Shown here: piece by piece, positions 11,863 through 24,690 of the stretch
Numbering within the stretch: the first letter of the stretch is position 1
How the letters are laid out: each line of letters opens with the position of its first letter
Assembly (NCBI RefSeq): GCF_029867415.1
Contig: NW_026705485.1
Span: 186,001-250,000 of the forward strand
Direction: 5' to 3'
Source: Vicia villosa
Taxonomy: Eukaryota; Streptophyta; Magnoliopsida; Fabales; Fabaceae
DNA length: 64,000 bases
Notes under the pieces: generated by a model
What the model was told of the DNA's origin: nothing
The model's input: only the letters and a program-made list of their open reading frames with translations
Database searches by the model: none
Translations under genes and position numbers: made by a program

Positions 11863-13177
11863 GTTCTGTAATACGGTGAACTGACTTTTAAAGAAATGTC
11901 GCGGTAAGCAGGAGTCGCCACCGAATTTTATTTTATCCAAATTAATAGAAAGGCTAAAAGAACGGGAAAAACCTTTTAAAAGAAATTTTGAGTTCGAGGG
12001 GTAATTTATACAAAGGGAAGGTGTAAGGCACCCTTTGCATCCATGGTTTTCCATGGGCTCTTAATTGCTTAGCTCACTTTGATATGTTTTGAAAATGTTT
12101 TCAGTGAATAAAGAAAAAGATTTGAATAAGGACTTTAGCTTGTAAATAAGCATAGCCTTTTTGAAGTTTTTTGATAAAGAGTAAGAAAAAGATTTAAACC
12201 AGAGCAAGCAATTAGGAGCTAATTAACCTAACATTGTAAAAGAGTTCTTTTAGCCTTTCAGGGCTATCCATACCATAGGAGGGTAGGAAGTCCTTTTATT
12301 TGGAGGTTTAAAGGGTCGTCGAGAGTTCGTTCGCCATAAGACTGTCCCTTGCCATAGAGAGGGCAGGTAGTCTAAGGGAAGGAAAAGAATAGTCATCATT
12401 AGGCAACCAAGAGGACGCCTCAGCAATAATCAAAAGGGACTATCACATCATCGTAGGCAACTTCGAGGGACGAGATCATATAACCAAACCGAAGGCAACA
12501 TCATTGGGACTTATGATCTTTAGTGATGAACTAAAGGCAACATTTGCTGAGGCGTCCTCGTATCCGAGGGACTTGACTATTCTGCACTGAAAAGGCAACA
12601 GGCAACAGGCAACAGAAGGGATTACCATAAAAGGTGTGTGGGTGCACAATCACGTGATTCAATTCAAAATAATTATCTTGTAAATTAGTTATTCTAATTC
12701 TGTTCAGAATTGCACTCCCTAGAATTACTAACCACACAGTTATAATAACAGTTTAAGTGCCTTCAAGGCCAAACAATACAACCAGGAGCAGTTACAAAAT
12801 AAGCCATAGGGAGGGGGAAAAAGCAATAAAATAAACCAATAAGCAATAGGTTTAACACAAGTAATAATTAAAGAAAAAAAATTAAAAAGGAACGAGTTTT
12901 AGGGTTACCGAAGGTTCGAGCTTTGACCGGTTGGTTAACCCTGAAAATTGGCAAAGGAAGAATAAACAAAAGGGTGAGTGTAGGAGGAATTCATTAACAG
13001 ATGAAGTAAACCCTAATTTAACCTATAAGGCAAAAATTAAAAATAAAATGAAGTTTAAATAAAAAGAATTAGAACTTAGCTTTTCGATTGGCATGGCGCG
13101 TGACCGGAAGAACCCTGAGGGTAACCCTGAAAAACTGCACAAAGAAAAGGAAAATTTTTTAGTGTAGGAATGAGCTG

Positions 13178-13182
13178 ACGAC
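13178..13182. repeat. Target site duplication, left copy (ACGAC)
   Basis: ACGAC lies immediately before TGTAACACCC at 13183 and again immediately after GTGTTACA at 21540-21544. A five-base duplication is expected for an LTR retrotransposon and defines the insertion exactly. Confidence 0.93.
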
Positions 13183-15087
13183 TGTAACACCCTTCTAATA
13201 CCCCGTATAAATAATAAACAATAATCAGAGTAAACATGAAAAAGGGCATTACAACTTCCAAATAATTAAACAATAATACTCATGTCATGCCATAAAAGAG
13301 AACGTCAACCAAATTTATTCAGATCATCATGTTTATCACAGCGGAATTATCTTTAACATCTGAATAACAAACAGCCAAGTCACAGACTTAAAGCATCAAC
13401 ATAAAAATCCATCCGAAATAAAAAGAGTTTAACAAGTAACTCTAAACGACGCCCCCAGTGTTACACGACCAGAGCATGACACGGACCCAACTGACTCTAA
13501 CGAACTACTTGACGAGCTAATCCTCACCAAGTACGAGAACTACTCCTCAATCTGAAAAATAAAAACAGTAAGGGTGAGTCTCATTCACATTTAACTAATG
13601 TTATAAGATATAGATAATAAAATATCATTTCACATGCCATTCACCCAATCACAGTTATGATCAGATTCAAACCATACAATCAGCAAGCAAACAACCAAAT
13701 TAACACATATTATAACATTGGACAATCTTCCATTCATGTTATAATAGCAAAACAGCCTAGTGCAATGCAACTACATGCATGTGGTACCAAAAATCTGGGA
13801 TAACCCAACTCACCGACCCACCATCGTCAAGGATACGGTAACACCCACTCACCAATTCCACACAATGGGAATTAGCTACCACTGATCCACCATCGTCAAG
13901 GACCAGCCACAAAATGATTATGAATGCATGCATCAACCATAACATGCTCATCACCCACATACATCGATCAATGTCATAATCATCAATAAAACACATATTT
14001 CATACCAACAATACATGTATAATAAACACCAGTTATAACCACATCATCATACAGGTAAGACATTCATTAGTGTACCTATAAGCATATCCCACCACAACAA
14101 ATAAGATCGAGTGTTTTAAAAATAATTCAAGCCACAACTCAAAACACCATTTGATTATATAAATTATTTGATTAGCTTCACTGTACTCGAAACGGCACCA
14201 AAATCCGGCTTACGGTTTAAAAGTTACACATTTTTAAACTTTTCCAAAACGGCCTGTCGCATCAACTAACAGCACGCGGCGCCACACACATTCGCGGCGG
14301 GGAACGAATCGGAACTACGCCTTCGCGGCGTAAACAAGGTTTCGCGGCGCGGAACGAGAAGAAACTACGCCTTCGCGGCGCGGCCATACTCTCGCGGCGC
14401 GTACTGAGCACAACAAAACTTCCTGGCCTTCTGCCAAGCAGTTCGCGGCGCCAACTCCTGGACGCGGCGCGAACTGGCGATTTCCAGCGCTCCGAATAGC
14501 AGAAAACAGCCTACGATTTCGTCCCTCTTTCACCGAATCACTACCAAACCAAACTCACTCCAACCAGATTTCGCATACAGTGAAATAACACATATTATAA
14601 CACATTTATAATACATCCAACCATCCAATTATCACCATACATGATCAATACAATTCATTATAAATCAATTCTCCCAAAAACCTAACATTTCTACAACCTA
14701 AGCATAACCCAATTGATCCGAATAACACGATCAAATTCTATCATACTACCTATAATCTCATAATAGAAGATAAACGGAAGAGTCCCCCCTTACCTGAAGG
14801 TTGATTCTTCGCTCTTCCTCGCGTCGCACTTCTTCGCTCTTCTCCTCTTTTCACGTTCAGACTTCTCTTCCCAAAATGCTGTAATTCTCTCTATTCCACA
14901 ACTCCTTCTATTTTATGAAAATAAGCTTATCATTAGTAATGGGCTTCACCACTGACACCCCCTTCTACTACACGCGACCCTGGCCCATTAGCCTCATTAT
15001 TTCCATTATTCTCAGTTAACTCAAATAATTCTAATATTTAATCCAAAAATTAATTAAATTAAATAAAGAATTTTATGGGGTGTTACA
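13183..15087 (-). repeat. 3' LTR of the Tekay-like element
   Basis: 1905 bases with TG...CA ends (TGTAACACCC to GGTGTTACA in plus orientation). Near identical to 19634-21539. It contains a CpG-rich cluster at 14270-14475. Confidence 0.95.
14270..14475. repeat. CpG-rich TTCGCGGCG micro-repeat cluster in the LTR
   Basis: The core CGCGGCG recurs about nine times in 200 bases (for example near 14292, 14324, 14342, 14374, 14393 and 14444), alternating with GGAACGA and AACTACGCC. The surrounding LTR is AT-rich. The second LTR has the same cluster at 20721-20926 and differs there mainly at CpG sites. Confidence 0.85.
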
Positions 15088-15100
15088 ACTCTCCCCCACT
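15088..15100 (-). other. Polypurine tract of the Tekay-like element
   Basis: On the minus strand AGTGGGGGAGAGT abuts the LTR start TGTAACACC. This is a typical plus-strand primer. Confidence 0.88.
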
Positions 15101-15129
15101 AGAAAAGTTTTCGTCCTCGAAAACATACC

Positions 15130-15591
15130 TTAGGCAAAGAGTTCTGGGTAGGAGTCCTTCATCTGGCTCTCCAATTCCCACGTAACATTTCCACCGGCTG
15201 GTCCTCCCCAAGCTACTCTGACTAATGCTATCTCCTTGCCACGCAATTGTTTCACCTTCCGATCTTCAATCCTCATAGGCAAAGTTTCAACTGTCAGATT
15301 ATCCTTTACCTGCACATCATCGACTTGGATCACATGAGATGGATCAGCAATGTACTTCCTCAACTGCGATACATGGAATACATCATGTAGATTCGCAAGT
15401 GTCGGTGGCAACGCAATGCGATACGCCACTTCTCCAACCCTCTCCGTAATTTGAAACGGACCAATAAAACGCGGAGTCAACTTCCTTGACTTCAGTGCTC
15501 TACCAACACCAGTTGTAGGAGTCACCCTCAAGAACACATGATCTCCTTCTTGAAATTCAAGTGTCCTTCTCCTTTTATCATGATAACTCTT
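15130..15591 (-). pseudogene. Integrase C-terminus with chromodomain-like tail, separated by a stop
   Basis: This is the continuation of the gag-pol frame after an in-frame TAG at 15592-15594; the frame is unchanged (the distance is a multiple of three). It contains the GPY/F-type segment (RFIGPFQITERVGEVAYR), then LHDVFHVSQLRKYI, and ends in a short tail with WELESQMKDSYPELF, matching the end of chromovirus chromodomains. The chromodomain of such elements binds chromatin and guides integration. It would be lost unless the stop is read through. Confidence 0.88.
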
Positions 15592-18500
15592 CTACCGACT
15601 CTGAGAAGTCTTCATCTTCTCCTGAATCATCTTAATCCTTTCTGTTGTCTCCTGAACAATTTCCAGCCCAATCACAGCACTTTCGCCAGATTCGTACCAA
15701 CATAAAGGCGTTCTACACCTCCGACCATACAAAGCTTCAAACAGAGCCATACCAATACTTGAGTGAAAACTATTATTGTAAGTAAATTCGATCAAGGGTA
15801 GATAACTATCCCAAGCACCGCCCTTTTCCAACACACAAGCACGCAACAAATCTTCTAGTGATTGAATAGTTCTTTCTGTCTGTCCATCCGTCTGTGGATG
15901 ATAAGCAGAACTCAATCTCAGCTTAGTACCCAAAGCCTTCTGCAAACCTTTCCAGAATCTGGATGTAAACCTTGGATCTCTATCTGACACGATACTCGAA
16001 GGAATACCATGTAAACTCACTATCCTTTCAATATACAATTGAGCCAGCTTCTCCATTGAGTAATCCATTCTCATTGGTATAAAGTGAGCAGACTTTGTCA
16101 ACCTGTCCACAATAACCCAAATAGCTTCACAATTCTTCACCGTCCTCGGCAAACCTGAAACAAAATCCATAGATATACTATCCCACTTCCATTCTGGAAT
16201 AAATAACGGTTGCATAGCTCCATACGGTTTCTGATGCTCAATCTTCGACTTCTGGCAAGTCAAACAAGCATAGACAAATTCAGCTATTTCCTTTTTCATT
16301 CCAGGCCACCAAAACAGCTTCTTTAAGTCATGATACATCTTGGTAGCACCAGGATGAATACTCAATCCGCTACGATGTCCTTCTTCAAGAATACTCTTCC
16401 TCAATTCGGCAACATCAGGAACACAAACACGATTACCAAACCTCATTATACCATTCTCTTCGATTCTGAATTCACCTCCTTTATCTTGGTTAATTAGAGT
16501 CAACTTATCAACCAACTCTACATCAGTCTTCTGACCTTCTCGGATTTCCTCAAGAATACTACTAGTCAGCTTCAGCATACCCAATTTAACACTGGTAGGA
16601 GTGTTTTCACATACTAAACTCAAATCTCGGAATTGCTCAATTAAATCCAATTCTCTCACCATAAGCATAAACATATGCAAGGACTTCCTACTCAATGCAT
16701 CGGCAACAACATTTGCTTTACCCGGATGATAATTCAGTTCAAAATCATAATCCTTGAGAAATTCTAACCATCTTCTTTGTCTCATATTCAGCTCTTTTTG
16801 GTCAAAGAGGTACTTCAAACTCTTGTGATCGCTAAATACTTCAAACCTTGAACCATATAGGTAATGCCTCCACAATTTCAACACAAATACCACTGCTGCC
16901 AATTCTAAGTCATGAGTCGGATAGTTTCTCTCGTGCACTTTGAGTTGTCTCGACGCATAAGCGACTACCTGTTGATTCTGCATTACTACACCCCCTAATC
17001 CTGACAACGAAGCATCACAATAAACAACAAAAGATTCCGCCGGATTCGGCAAAATCAAGATCGGCGCACTAGTTAACCTCTTCTTCAACTCTTGGAATCC
17101 TTCTTCACATTTCGAATCCCAGACGAAAGCTTGACCCTTCCTAGTCAACTTAGTTAACGGCAACGCTAACTTTGAAAAACCTTCAATGAACTTTCTATAG
17201 TAACCCGCAAGACCAAGGAAACTAAGGATCTCGGAAACTGACTTTGGAGCTTCCCACTGAGACACTGCTTCTACTTTCGTTGGGTCAACGGCAATACCAT
17301 CCTTAGAAATTACATGCCCAAGAAAGCTCACTTCCTTTAACCAGAACTCACACTTTGACAGTTTTGCATAAAGTTTCTTTTCCTTCAATAGTTCCAAAAC
17401 CACTCTAAGATGATCCGCATGCTCTTCTTCATTCTTAGAATATATTAAAATATCATCAATAAATACTACTACGAACTGATCCAGATAAGGATGGAAGATC
17501 CTATTCATATACTCCATGAAAACCCCCGGCGCATTGGTTACTCCAAATGGCATCACTGTATATTCGTAATGACCATACCTCGTTCTAAATGCCGTTTTCT
17601 GAATATCGTCCGTCTTCACCCGAATCTGATGATATCCCGACCTCAAGTCAATTTTGCTGAACACACATGCTCCAACTAGTTGATCCATCAAATCATCAAT
17701 CCTCGGCAAGGGATACCGATTCTTGATAGTAACCTTGTTCAGTTGTCTGTAATCCACACACAACCTCATTGAACCTTCTTTCTTCTTCACTAGTAACACC
17801 GGTGCACCCCACGGTGAGACACTAGGACGAATAAATTTCTTCTCAAGTAACTCTTCCAATTGACTCTTCAACTCAGTCAATTCCGATGCCGACATACGAT
17901 AAGGTGCCATCGACACAGGACTAGTTCCAGGAATTAATTCAATAGCAAAATCCACCTCCCTCTCTGGCGGTAATTCTCTTACGTCTTCTGGGAAAACTTC
18001 CGGAAATTCACATACTACCGGTAAGTCACTACTCACCGCTTTCTTTTTCACTTCCATGGACGCAATCAACATAAACACGGCAGCTCCGTCCTTCATTGCT
18101 TTATCCACTTGTCTAGCCGTCATCTCTAAGTCCTCAACACTGACATCATCAGGAAAAATAACCGTTTTCGTGAAACAGTTGATATGAACCCGGTTAAATT
18201 GCAACCAATTCATGCCCAGGATAACATCCAGTTGTTCCAACGGAAGGCACACTAAGTCCATTCCGAATTCTCTACCAAAAATATCAATTGGACAGTTCAA
18301 ACAAGCAAACGAAGTAGTCACTGAACCCGACGCAGGAGTGTCAATGATCACATTTCCATTAATATCAGATATTTCCAAATTCAGTCGTTTAGCACAATCC
18401 AATGAAATAAACGAGTGAGTTGCTCCAGTATCTATTATTGCAATTAAAGGAGTGCCATGGATAAAACACGTACCTTTAATCAACCGATCCTCTGGAGTAG

Positions 18501-19497
18501 TCTCTGAACCAGATAAGGCGAACACCTTACCACCAGCTTGATTCTTCCTCGGCTTAGGACACTTAGGACTAATATGACCTTCTTCCCCGCAGTTGAAACA
18601 AGTTACAGTGTTCCCCTTGCACTCAATAGCAATGTGACCTGCCTTTCCACATCTATAGCACTTCTTTTCCTCACTTTTGCACTCGTGAATGCGATGTCCA
18701 GGTTCTCCACACTTGAAGCACGTAATAGGGGCACTAGAGTCTCCCCCACTAGGCTTCTTCCAGCCTCCAGCTTTCTGATTACCCTTACCATATGGCTTAC
18801 CACGATCCATATGCTTTTTCCCCTTCCTGTCGACTAACTCGCGAGAGTGTGACGACTTCAGTTTAATATTGTCCTCTTCAAAGATTCGACTGCAGTCAAC
18901 TAAATCGACAAACCTGCGAATCCTCTGGTATCTGATACCCTGTTTAATCTCATCACGGAGACCATTCTCAAACTTAACACACTTCGAGAATTCACTAGCC
19001 TCATCATTATTGTAGTGGACATAATACTTTGCTAGCTCAACAAACTTGGACGCATACTCTGGCACAGTCATGTTACCTTGTGTCAGCTCCAAAAATTCAA
19101 TCTCTTTCCTGCCTCTAACATCCTCAGGAAAGTACCTCCGCAAGAATTCTCTCTTGAACACAGCCCAAGTGATTGCAACACCTGAAGCTTGCAGTTCGTC
19201 CCTACTAGCCATCCACCAATCATCAGCTTCTTCAGACAGCATGTGAGTCCCATATCTCACCTTCAGATTTTTGTCACAATCAATCACCCGGAAGATCCTT
19301 TCAATTTCCTTCAGCCACTTCTGGGCGCCTTCGGGATCGTGAGTGCCTTTGAACAACGGAGGGTTGTTCCTCTGAAAAATATTCAGCTGCCTGTCAGCAC
19401 CAATTCCAGCTCCATTGGCATTCCCTCCCAACACACCAGCAATCATACCGATAGCCTCAGCAATCGCGTCGTCGTTCCTTCCTCCTCTTCCGGCCAT
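15592..19497 (-). CDS. Chromovirus gag-pol polyprotein, one nonsense codon before the C-terminus
   Basis: ATG at 19497 ([10 protein letters not shown]) opens 1301 codons to TAG at 15592-15594. Domains in order: capsid (residues about 40-200); three CCHC zinc knuckles ([42 protein letters not shown]; residues about 258-314); protease with [10 protein letters not shown] (about 355); reverse transcriptase with catalytic [10 protein letters not shown] (about 680); RNase H from [10 protein letters not shown] to VVADALSRK (about 825-940); integrase with HPGATKMYH and CLTCQKSK, and a D,D,E core including IVSDRDPRF (about 1045-1290). Everything needed for copying is present except the C-terminal integrase tail beyond the stop. 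A CAG to TAG change is likely. Earlier non-ATG codons upstream are not the start. Confidence 0.93.
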   Translation of the reverse strand: MAGRGGRNDDAIAEAIGMIAGVLGGNANGAGIGADRQLNIFQRNNPPLFKGTHDPEGAQKWLKEIERIFRVIDCDKNLKVRYGTHMLSEEADDWWMASRDELQASGVAITWAVFKREFLRRYFPEDVRGRKEIEFLELTQGNMTVPEYASKFVELAKYYVHYNNDEASEFSKCVKFENGLRDEIKQGIRYQRIRRFVDLVDCSRIFEEDNIKLKSSHSRELVDRKGKKHMDRGKPYGKGNQKAGGWKKPSGGDSSAPITCFKCGEPGHRIHECKSEEKKCYRCGKAGHIAIECKGNTVTCFNCGEEGHISPKCPKPRKNQAGGKVFALSGSETTPEDRLIKGTCFIHGTPLIAIIDTGATHSFISLDCAKRLNLEISDINGNVIIDTPASGSVTTSFACLNCPIDIFGREFGMDLVCLPLEQLDVILGMNWLQFNRVHINCFTKTVIFPDDVSVEDLEMTARQVDKAMKDGAAVFMLIASMEVKKKAVSSDLPVVCEFPEVFPEDVRELPPEREVDFAIELIPGTSPVSMAPYRMSASELTELKSQLEELLEKKFIRPSVSPWGAPVLLVKKKEGSMRLCVDYRQLNKVTIKNRYPLPRIDDLMDQLVGACVFSKIDLRSGYHQIRVKTDDIQKTAFRTRYGHYEYTVMPFGVTNAPGVFMEYMNRIFHPYLDQFVVVFIDDILIYSKNEEEHADHLRVVLELLKEKKLYAKLSKCEFWLKEVSFLGHVISKDGIAVDPTKVEAVSQWEAPKSVSEILSFLGLAGYYRKFIEGFSKLALPLTKLTRKGQAFVWDSKCEEGFQELKKRLTSAPILILPNPAESFVVYCDASLSGLGGVVMQNQQVVAYASRQLKVHERNYPTHDLELAAVVFVLKLWRHYLYGSRFEVFSDHKSLKYLFDQKELNMRQRRWLEFLKDYDFELNYHPGKANVVADALSRKSLHMFMLMVRELDLIEQFRDLSLVCENTPTSVKLGMLKLTSSILEEIREGQKTDVELVDKLTLINQDKGGEFRIEENGIMRFGNRVCVPDVAELRKSILEEGHRSGLSIHPGATKMYHDLKKLFWWPGMKKEIAEFVYACLTCQKSKIEHQKPYGAMQPLFIPEWKWDSISMDFVSGLPRTVKNCEAIWVIVDRLTKSAHFIPMRMDYSMEKLAQLYIERIVSLHGIPSSIVSDRDPRFTSRFWKGLQKALGTKLRLSSAYHPQTDGQTERTIQSLEDLLRACVLEKGGAWDSYLPLIEFTYNNSFHSSIGMALFEALYGRRCRTPLCWYESGESAVIGLEIVQETTERIKMIQEKMKTSQSR

Positions 19498-19617
19498 TGT
19501 TCTGCTAAATATCAAACAATATTTATTAGAACAAGAAGTATCGACAGTGTCAATCTTACACTAATCGCATACGAGGGATCAACCGACACTAAGATTCTGA
19601 CTCAAACGACCGACTAT

Positions 19618-19629
19618 GCTCTGATACCA
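19618..19629 (-). other. Primer binding site, initiator tRNA-Met
   Basis: On the minus strand TGGTATCAGAGC follows the LTR after a few bases. This is the standard complement of the initiator methionyl tRNA 3' end used by many plant LTR elements. Confidence 0.95.
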
Positions 19630-19633
19630 CTAT

Positions 19634-21539
19634 TGTAACACCCTTCTAATACCCCGTATAAATAATAAACAATAATCAGAGTAAACATGAAAAAGGGCAT
19701 TACAACTTCCAAATAATTAAACAATAATACTCATGTCATGCCATAAAAGAGAACGTCAACCAAATTTATTCAGATCATCATGTTTATCACAGCGGAATTA
19801 TCTTTAACATCTGAATAACAAACAGCCAAGTCACAGACTTAAAGCATCAACATAAAAATCCATCCGAAATAAAAAGAGTTTAACAAGTAACTCTAAACGA
19901 CGCCCCCAGTGTTACATGACCAGAGCATGACACGGACCCAACTGACTCTAACGAACTACTTGACGAGCTAATCCTCACCAAGTACGAGAGCTACTCCTCA
20001 ATCTGAAAAATAACAACAGTAAGGGTGAGTCTCATTCACATTTAACTAATGTTATAAGATATAGATAATAAAATATCATTTCACATGCCATTCACCCAAT
20101 CACAGTTATGATCAGATTCAAACCATACAATCAGCAAGCAAACAACCAAATTAACACATATTATAACATTGGACAATCTTCCATTCATGTTATAATAGCA
20201 AAACAGCCTAGTGCAATGCAACTACATGCATGTGGTACCAAAAATCTGGGATAACCCAACTCACCGACCCACCATCGTCAAGGATACGGTAACACCCACT
20301 CACCAATTCCACACAATGGGAATTAGCTACCACTGATCCACCATCGTCAAGGACCAGCCACAAAATGATTATGAATGCATGCATCAACCATAACATGCTC
20401 ATCACCCACATACATCGATCAATGTCATAATCATCAATAAAACACATATTTCATACCAACAATACATGTATAATAAACACCAGTTATAACCACATCATCA
20501 TACAGGTAAGACATTCATTAGTGTACCTATAAGCATATCCCACCACAACAAATAAGATCGAGTGTTTTAAAAATAATTCAAGCCACAACTCAAAACACCA
20601 TTTGATTATATAAATTATTTGATTAGCTTCACTGTACTCGAAACGGCACCAAAATCCGGCTTACGGTTTAAAAGTTACACATTTTTAAACTTTTCCAAAA
20701 CGGCCTGTCGCATCAACTAACAGCACGCGGGGCCACACACATTCGCGGCGCGGAACGAATCGGAACTACGCCTTCGCGGCGCAAACAAGGTTTCGCGGCG
20801 CGGAACGAGAAGAAACTACGCCTTCGCGGCGCAGCCATACTCTCGCGGCGCGTACTGAGCACAACAAAACTTCCTGGCCTTCTGCCAAGCAGTTCGCGGC
20901 GCCAACTCCTGGACGCGGCGCGAACTGGCGATTTCCAGCGCTCCGAATAGCAGAAAACAGCCTGCGATTTCGTCCCTCTTTCACCGAATCACTACCAAAC
21001 CAAACTCACTCCAACCAGATTTCGCATACAGTGAAATAACACATATTATAACACATTTATAATACATTCAACCATCCAATTATCACCATACATGATCAAT
21101 ACAATTCATTATAAATCAATTCTCCCAAAAACCTAACATTTCTACAACCTAAGCATAACCCAATTGATCCGAATAACACGATCAAATTCTATCATACTAC
21201 CTATAATCTCATAATAGAAGATAAACGGAAGAGTCCCCCCTTACCTGAAGGTTGATTCTTCGCTCTTCCTCGCGTCGCACTTCTTCGCTCTTCTCCTCTT
21301 TTCACGTTCAGACTTCTCTTCCCAAAATGCTGTAATTCTCTCTATTCCACAACTCCTTCTATTTTATGAAAATAAGCTTATCATTAGTAATGGGCTTCAC
21401 CACTGACACCCCCCTTCTACTACACGCGACCCTGGCCCATTAGCCTCATTATTTCCATTATTCTCAGTTAACTCAAATAATTCTAATATTTAATCCAAAA
21501 ATTAATTAAATTAAATAAAGAATTTTATGGGGTGTTACA
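19634..21539 (-). repeat. 5' LTR of the Tekay-like element
   Basis: 1906 bases, near identical to 13183-15087, with TG...CA ends. In element orientation it precedes the initiator-Met primer site. Confidence 0.95.
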
Positions 21540-21544
21540 ACGAC
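21540..21544. repeat. Target site duplication, right copy (ACGAC)
   Basis: Right partner of 13178-13182. After it the Ogre-like LTR sequence resumes. Confidence 0.93.
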
Positions 21545-23914
21545 AAATCTCGTAAACCCTGATTCGGGCACAAGTTAAATATGGTTAATAAAAAAACAAA
21601 TTAATTAATTATTGGTTTTCAACCTAATTAATTAAATCAGCAAAAATAGGTTTTCGATTAAATTGTCTAACCCTAATAAGTATTTTAACCAATTAATAAA
21701 AATATTAACTTAATTAAATGCTTAAACAATTAATTCAATCATTTAAATCAAATAACAATCAACTTAATTATTTAATTATAAAATAAATTTTATTAAATAA
21801 AATGAATAAACAATATAAAAACTTTTGTAAATAAAATATAAAAAGATTATTTTATTTTAAAATAATGCTATTAAACAAAAAGAAAATAAACAAATAAACA
21901 AAACTATGCAATTAAAAATAAAAAAATTAAAGAATTCTTAACTTTTGATTCAGTGTAGCCTGGCCATGAGGGTTCATGATAGACTGGCAGAGTTAGAAGC
22001 GTCAGATCCTCAGGCGACACGATCCAACGATCACGATCGAGAGGGTGCATCATATGGGCGTGGGCGACACACACTCTGAGCACGCGCCAACCATACTTTT
22101 GAATGAACCAATCAGACTGCGCCACGCAGTCATCTTCTTCACTAAAAAAACCTGAAACACTTTTTACAACGCCGGTTGCAGGAAAGCTATAAAAGGTTCA
22201 CATCTATCACACCTGTTGATCACAAAAAACTCATACGTGCACCAAAAATTAAATCTAAGACCACCTTTGTGATTGTCTCTTCCATACGAACCTGCCTGTA
22301 CCTGTTTCATGTCCTAATTCAAACTGAAACGCAAAGCCCTAAATCTGAGCTCTTAAACCCTAACATGGCATCTTGTTCATAAAGCCATATAAACGCAATT
22401 CAATTTCCAGAAACAAGCATAACATCATATGAAACACAAATATACAATTAAAATTTGTTTAGGATGCATGATTTGACAGAATCGAATGAGTTTAGAAAGG
22501 TGCAAACTGAGGCTTGTTGGTAGCGATTCTGAGAGCTTTGATTCTGGAGGAAGATCGAGACACACTCAGAGATGCCTTAGGAATGCGTTTGGATCAATAG
22601 AAACTCTTGAATCGACCTCAATCTTAAAATTCAAGTTTGACTTTTGCTTGATATTTCAAGAATTCGGTTAGGGCATAAGAGGCTTCAAAAAACGTGTCCC
22701 TCGCATCTGGACTTGTTTGGTTTATATAATAGAACATGTTAGGTCAACAATTTTGGATTAAATCTCTTTAAATCTTTGATTGAAGTTTTGGAAGATTTGA
22801 TTTATGAAGGTTTCTAAAATAAGCCAATTTTGATTCAATCTCCTCTCAATCTTTCCCATCTCAATTTCCACGAAATTGGCACTCAATATTGGATATTTGG
22901 GTGATTATATTTGATTAGAATCAAAGAAAATCAAATCCCTTTGTATTTTCCCTTTTAACTATTTGATTAAATTGATTTTTAATGATTAAAAATTCATATA
23001 AAAATCAAAAAATCATAAGTAATTCGTGGAATTCAGATTGGATCCTCTAGATAACTTGAGTAACAAGATTGGATCATGAAAAGTTAGGCCCATTTGCAAG
23101 AAAACTCATTTTGAACCATATTTACTTCACACTTTTCACTCAAATTTATCCCACTTTGACAAGGCATATCTCCCTCAATTTTTAAGATATGGAGGAGTTC
23201 TAGGACTTTTTGGAAACCTCAAGATGTCTTCTACAAGCCACTTTGGAAGCTTTTTTCCATTTGAAGAATTCATCTTAATGATATTGGCTTTGACAAAAAC
23301 TGCTTTTGGTTGACTTTCAAAAAGGACCTATAATCTTTTGCTCCATATCTCTCAAATGAAGCATTTTTAGACTTGGCATGTGAGAGACAAAGTTGTATAG
23401 AATTCGATTTCCTTCAAATTGAGCTTTGGATGGGAAATTTATGATGTTCCATGTGAAAGTTATGGCTGGTCAAAGTTCAGTTGACTTTCTCCTATGAAAA
23501 CCCTAATTTAGAACCTTTTGAATTTGTTGATTTCTGAACTTTCCTTGATGAATAATTATCAATCCTTGATCAAATGATGAATGATACTTCAAAATAAGGT
23601 TGTTGACAAAAAATCAGGAATTTTGACTGTACTTTGACCACAGTTGACTTTTAGGTCAATCTAGTCGACTATTGACTTTCTGAGCAATTGAGTGGTCAAT
23701 CCTTGGAAATGAAACCTGAATTTTGTCATGGAGATAGTTTGAAACCTCATAAGCCATATGAAATGCATTGGAGCCTTTGATTCATTGGTTTTCTTCAGAG
23801 AAATCAAAACCCTAATTCCTTGAGTCATCGTTTATGAGGGTGTGTCTTTGAGTCTTGCACTTTGATATGAGTTTGAATAAGAGAAATGGGATGGGAAAAT
23901 TTTGGGGTGTGACA

Positions 23915-24690
23915 GCATGACCATGATGGTGCTCTTGATTGGTTGAAGGAGCTCGAGCGAATCTTTCGTGTTATGGATTGCACTTCTGCACAGAAGGTTA
24001 GATATGACACTCATAAGCTGATGATTGGTGGTTGGAGACACCTGCTAGGTTGGAGGCTTCAGGTGATGAAATCACTTGGAATGTGTTTCGTAGGGAATTT
24101 CTGAGAATGTACTATCCTGAAGATGTTCGCGGTAAGAAAGAGATAGAATTCCTAGAGTTGACGCAAAGGAACAAGTCCGTTACTGAGTATGCTGCCAAGT
24201 TCACTGAGTTGGCTAAGTTCTATCCTCACTTTGATGGCGAAGGTGCTGAATTTTTAAGTGCATCAAGTTCCAGAACGGGTTGCGCTCGAAAATCAAGAAA
24301 GTTGTTGGGTACTAAAATATCTGTGTGTTTTCTGACTTGGTTGACAGTTGTAGAATCTTTGAGGAAGATAGTAACGCTCATCACAAGATGGTTAATGAGA
24401 AGAGAGGCAAGAATCAACAAAGCCGTGGGAAACCATATGATGCTGGTAAAGGGAAACAAAGAGTTACTCATGGTCATAAGACTAGTGGGGGAGATGCTCC
24501 TGCTAGGATTGTATGCTTCAAGTGTGGTCAACCTGGTCATAAGAGCAATGCTTGTACTGCTGATGCGAGGAAGTGTTTCAGATGTGGCAAGATGGGACAT
24601 GCAATGTCTGATTGCAAGCATAAGGACATGGTATGTTTCACGTGTGGCGAAGAGGGACATATTGGTAATAAATGGTATGGACTTTGGACA
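23915..24690 (+). pseudogene. Broken chromovirus gag fragment
   Basis: Plus-strand gag homologous to that of the Tekay-like element but clearly diverged. The capsid part reads ALDWLKELERIFRVMDC, then after a frame change EFLRMYYPEDVRGKKEIEF, then, in yet another frame, DLVDSCRIFEEDSN and three zinc knuckles (CFKCGQPGHKSNAC, CFRCGKMGHAMSDC, CFTCGEEGHIGNK) of which the last has lost its final Cys. At least two frameshifts are needed. The left end is cut by the Ogre-like LTR at 23914/23915, so the Ogre-like element inserted into this older gag. The right end stops near 24680 inside the third knuckle. Confidence 0.88.

Larger units (their letters stand above)
13183..21539 (-). mobile_element. Tekay-like chromovirus (Ty3/Gypsy), complete, young
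   Basis: An 8357-base LTR retrotransposon on the minus strand inserted into the 5' LTR of the Ogre-like element. It has two LTRs of 1905 and 1906 bases, an initiator-Met primer site, one long gag-pol frame and a polypurine tract, flanked by ACGAC on both sides. By eye the LTRs differ at only about ten positions plus a one-base indel, mostly C/T changes, so the insertion is recent. The gag-pol domain order and a chromodomain-like C-terminus place it among chromoviruses. Confidence 0.95.
1..23914 (-). mobile_element. Ogre/Tat-lineage Ty3/Gypsy retrotransposon, nearly complete, degenerate
   Basis: A long LTR retrotransposon on the minus strand. Read in its own direction it has a 5' LTR (23914 down to 11867), a tRNA-Arg primer site, ORF1, gag-protease, an intron-like gap, reverse transcriptase, two RNase H domains, integrase, a repeat-rich 3' UTR, a purine tract and a 3' LTR that leaves the window at base 1. 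ORF1 ahead of gag, the second RNase H, the gap between protease and RT, and the tRNA-Arg primer site are recognised traits of Ogre-type Tat elements, which are abundant in legumes. Several stops and frameshifts make it non-autonomous. The left target duplication lies outside the window, so only the right junction (23914/23915) is visible. Confidence 0.9.
11867..23914 (-). repeat. 5' LTR of the Ogre-like element, split by a nested element
   Basis: The LTR runs from TGTCACACCCC (23914, minus strand) to ATTACA at 11867. Removing the nested element and one copy of its target duplication (8362 bases) leaves about 3.69 kb, in the range of Ogre LTRs. Its outer 846 bases match the window start. The 12000-13177 and 21545-23068 parts are AT-rich with no gene. 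The region near 11905-12050 (GAGTCGCCACC, then GGAAGGTGTAAGGCACCC) has a counterpart near 54990-55100 in another LTR. Confidence 0.88.
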
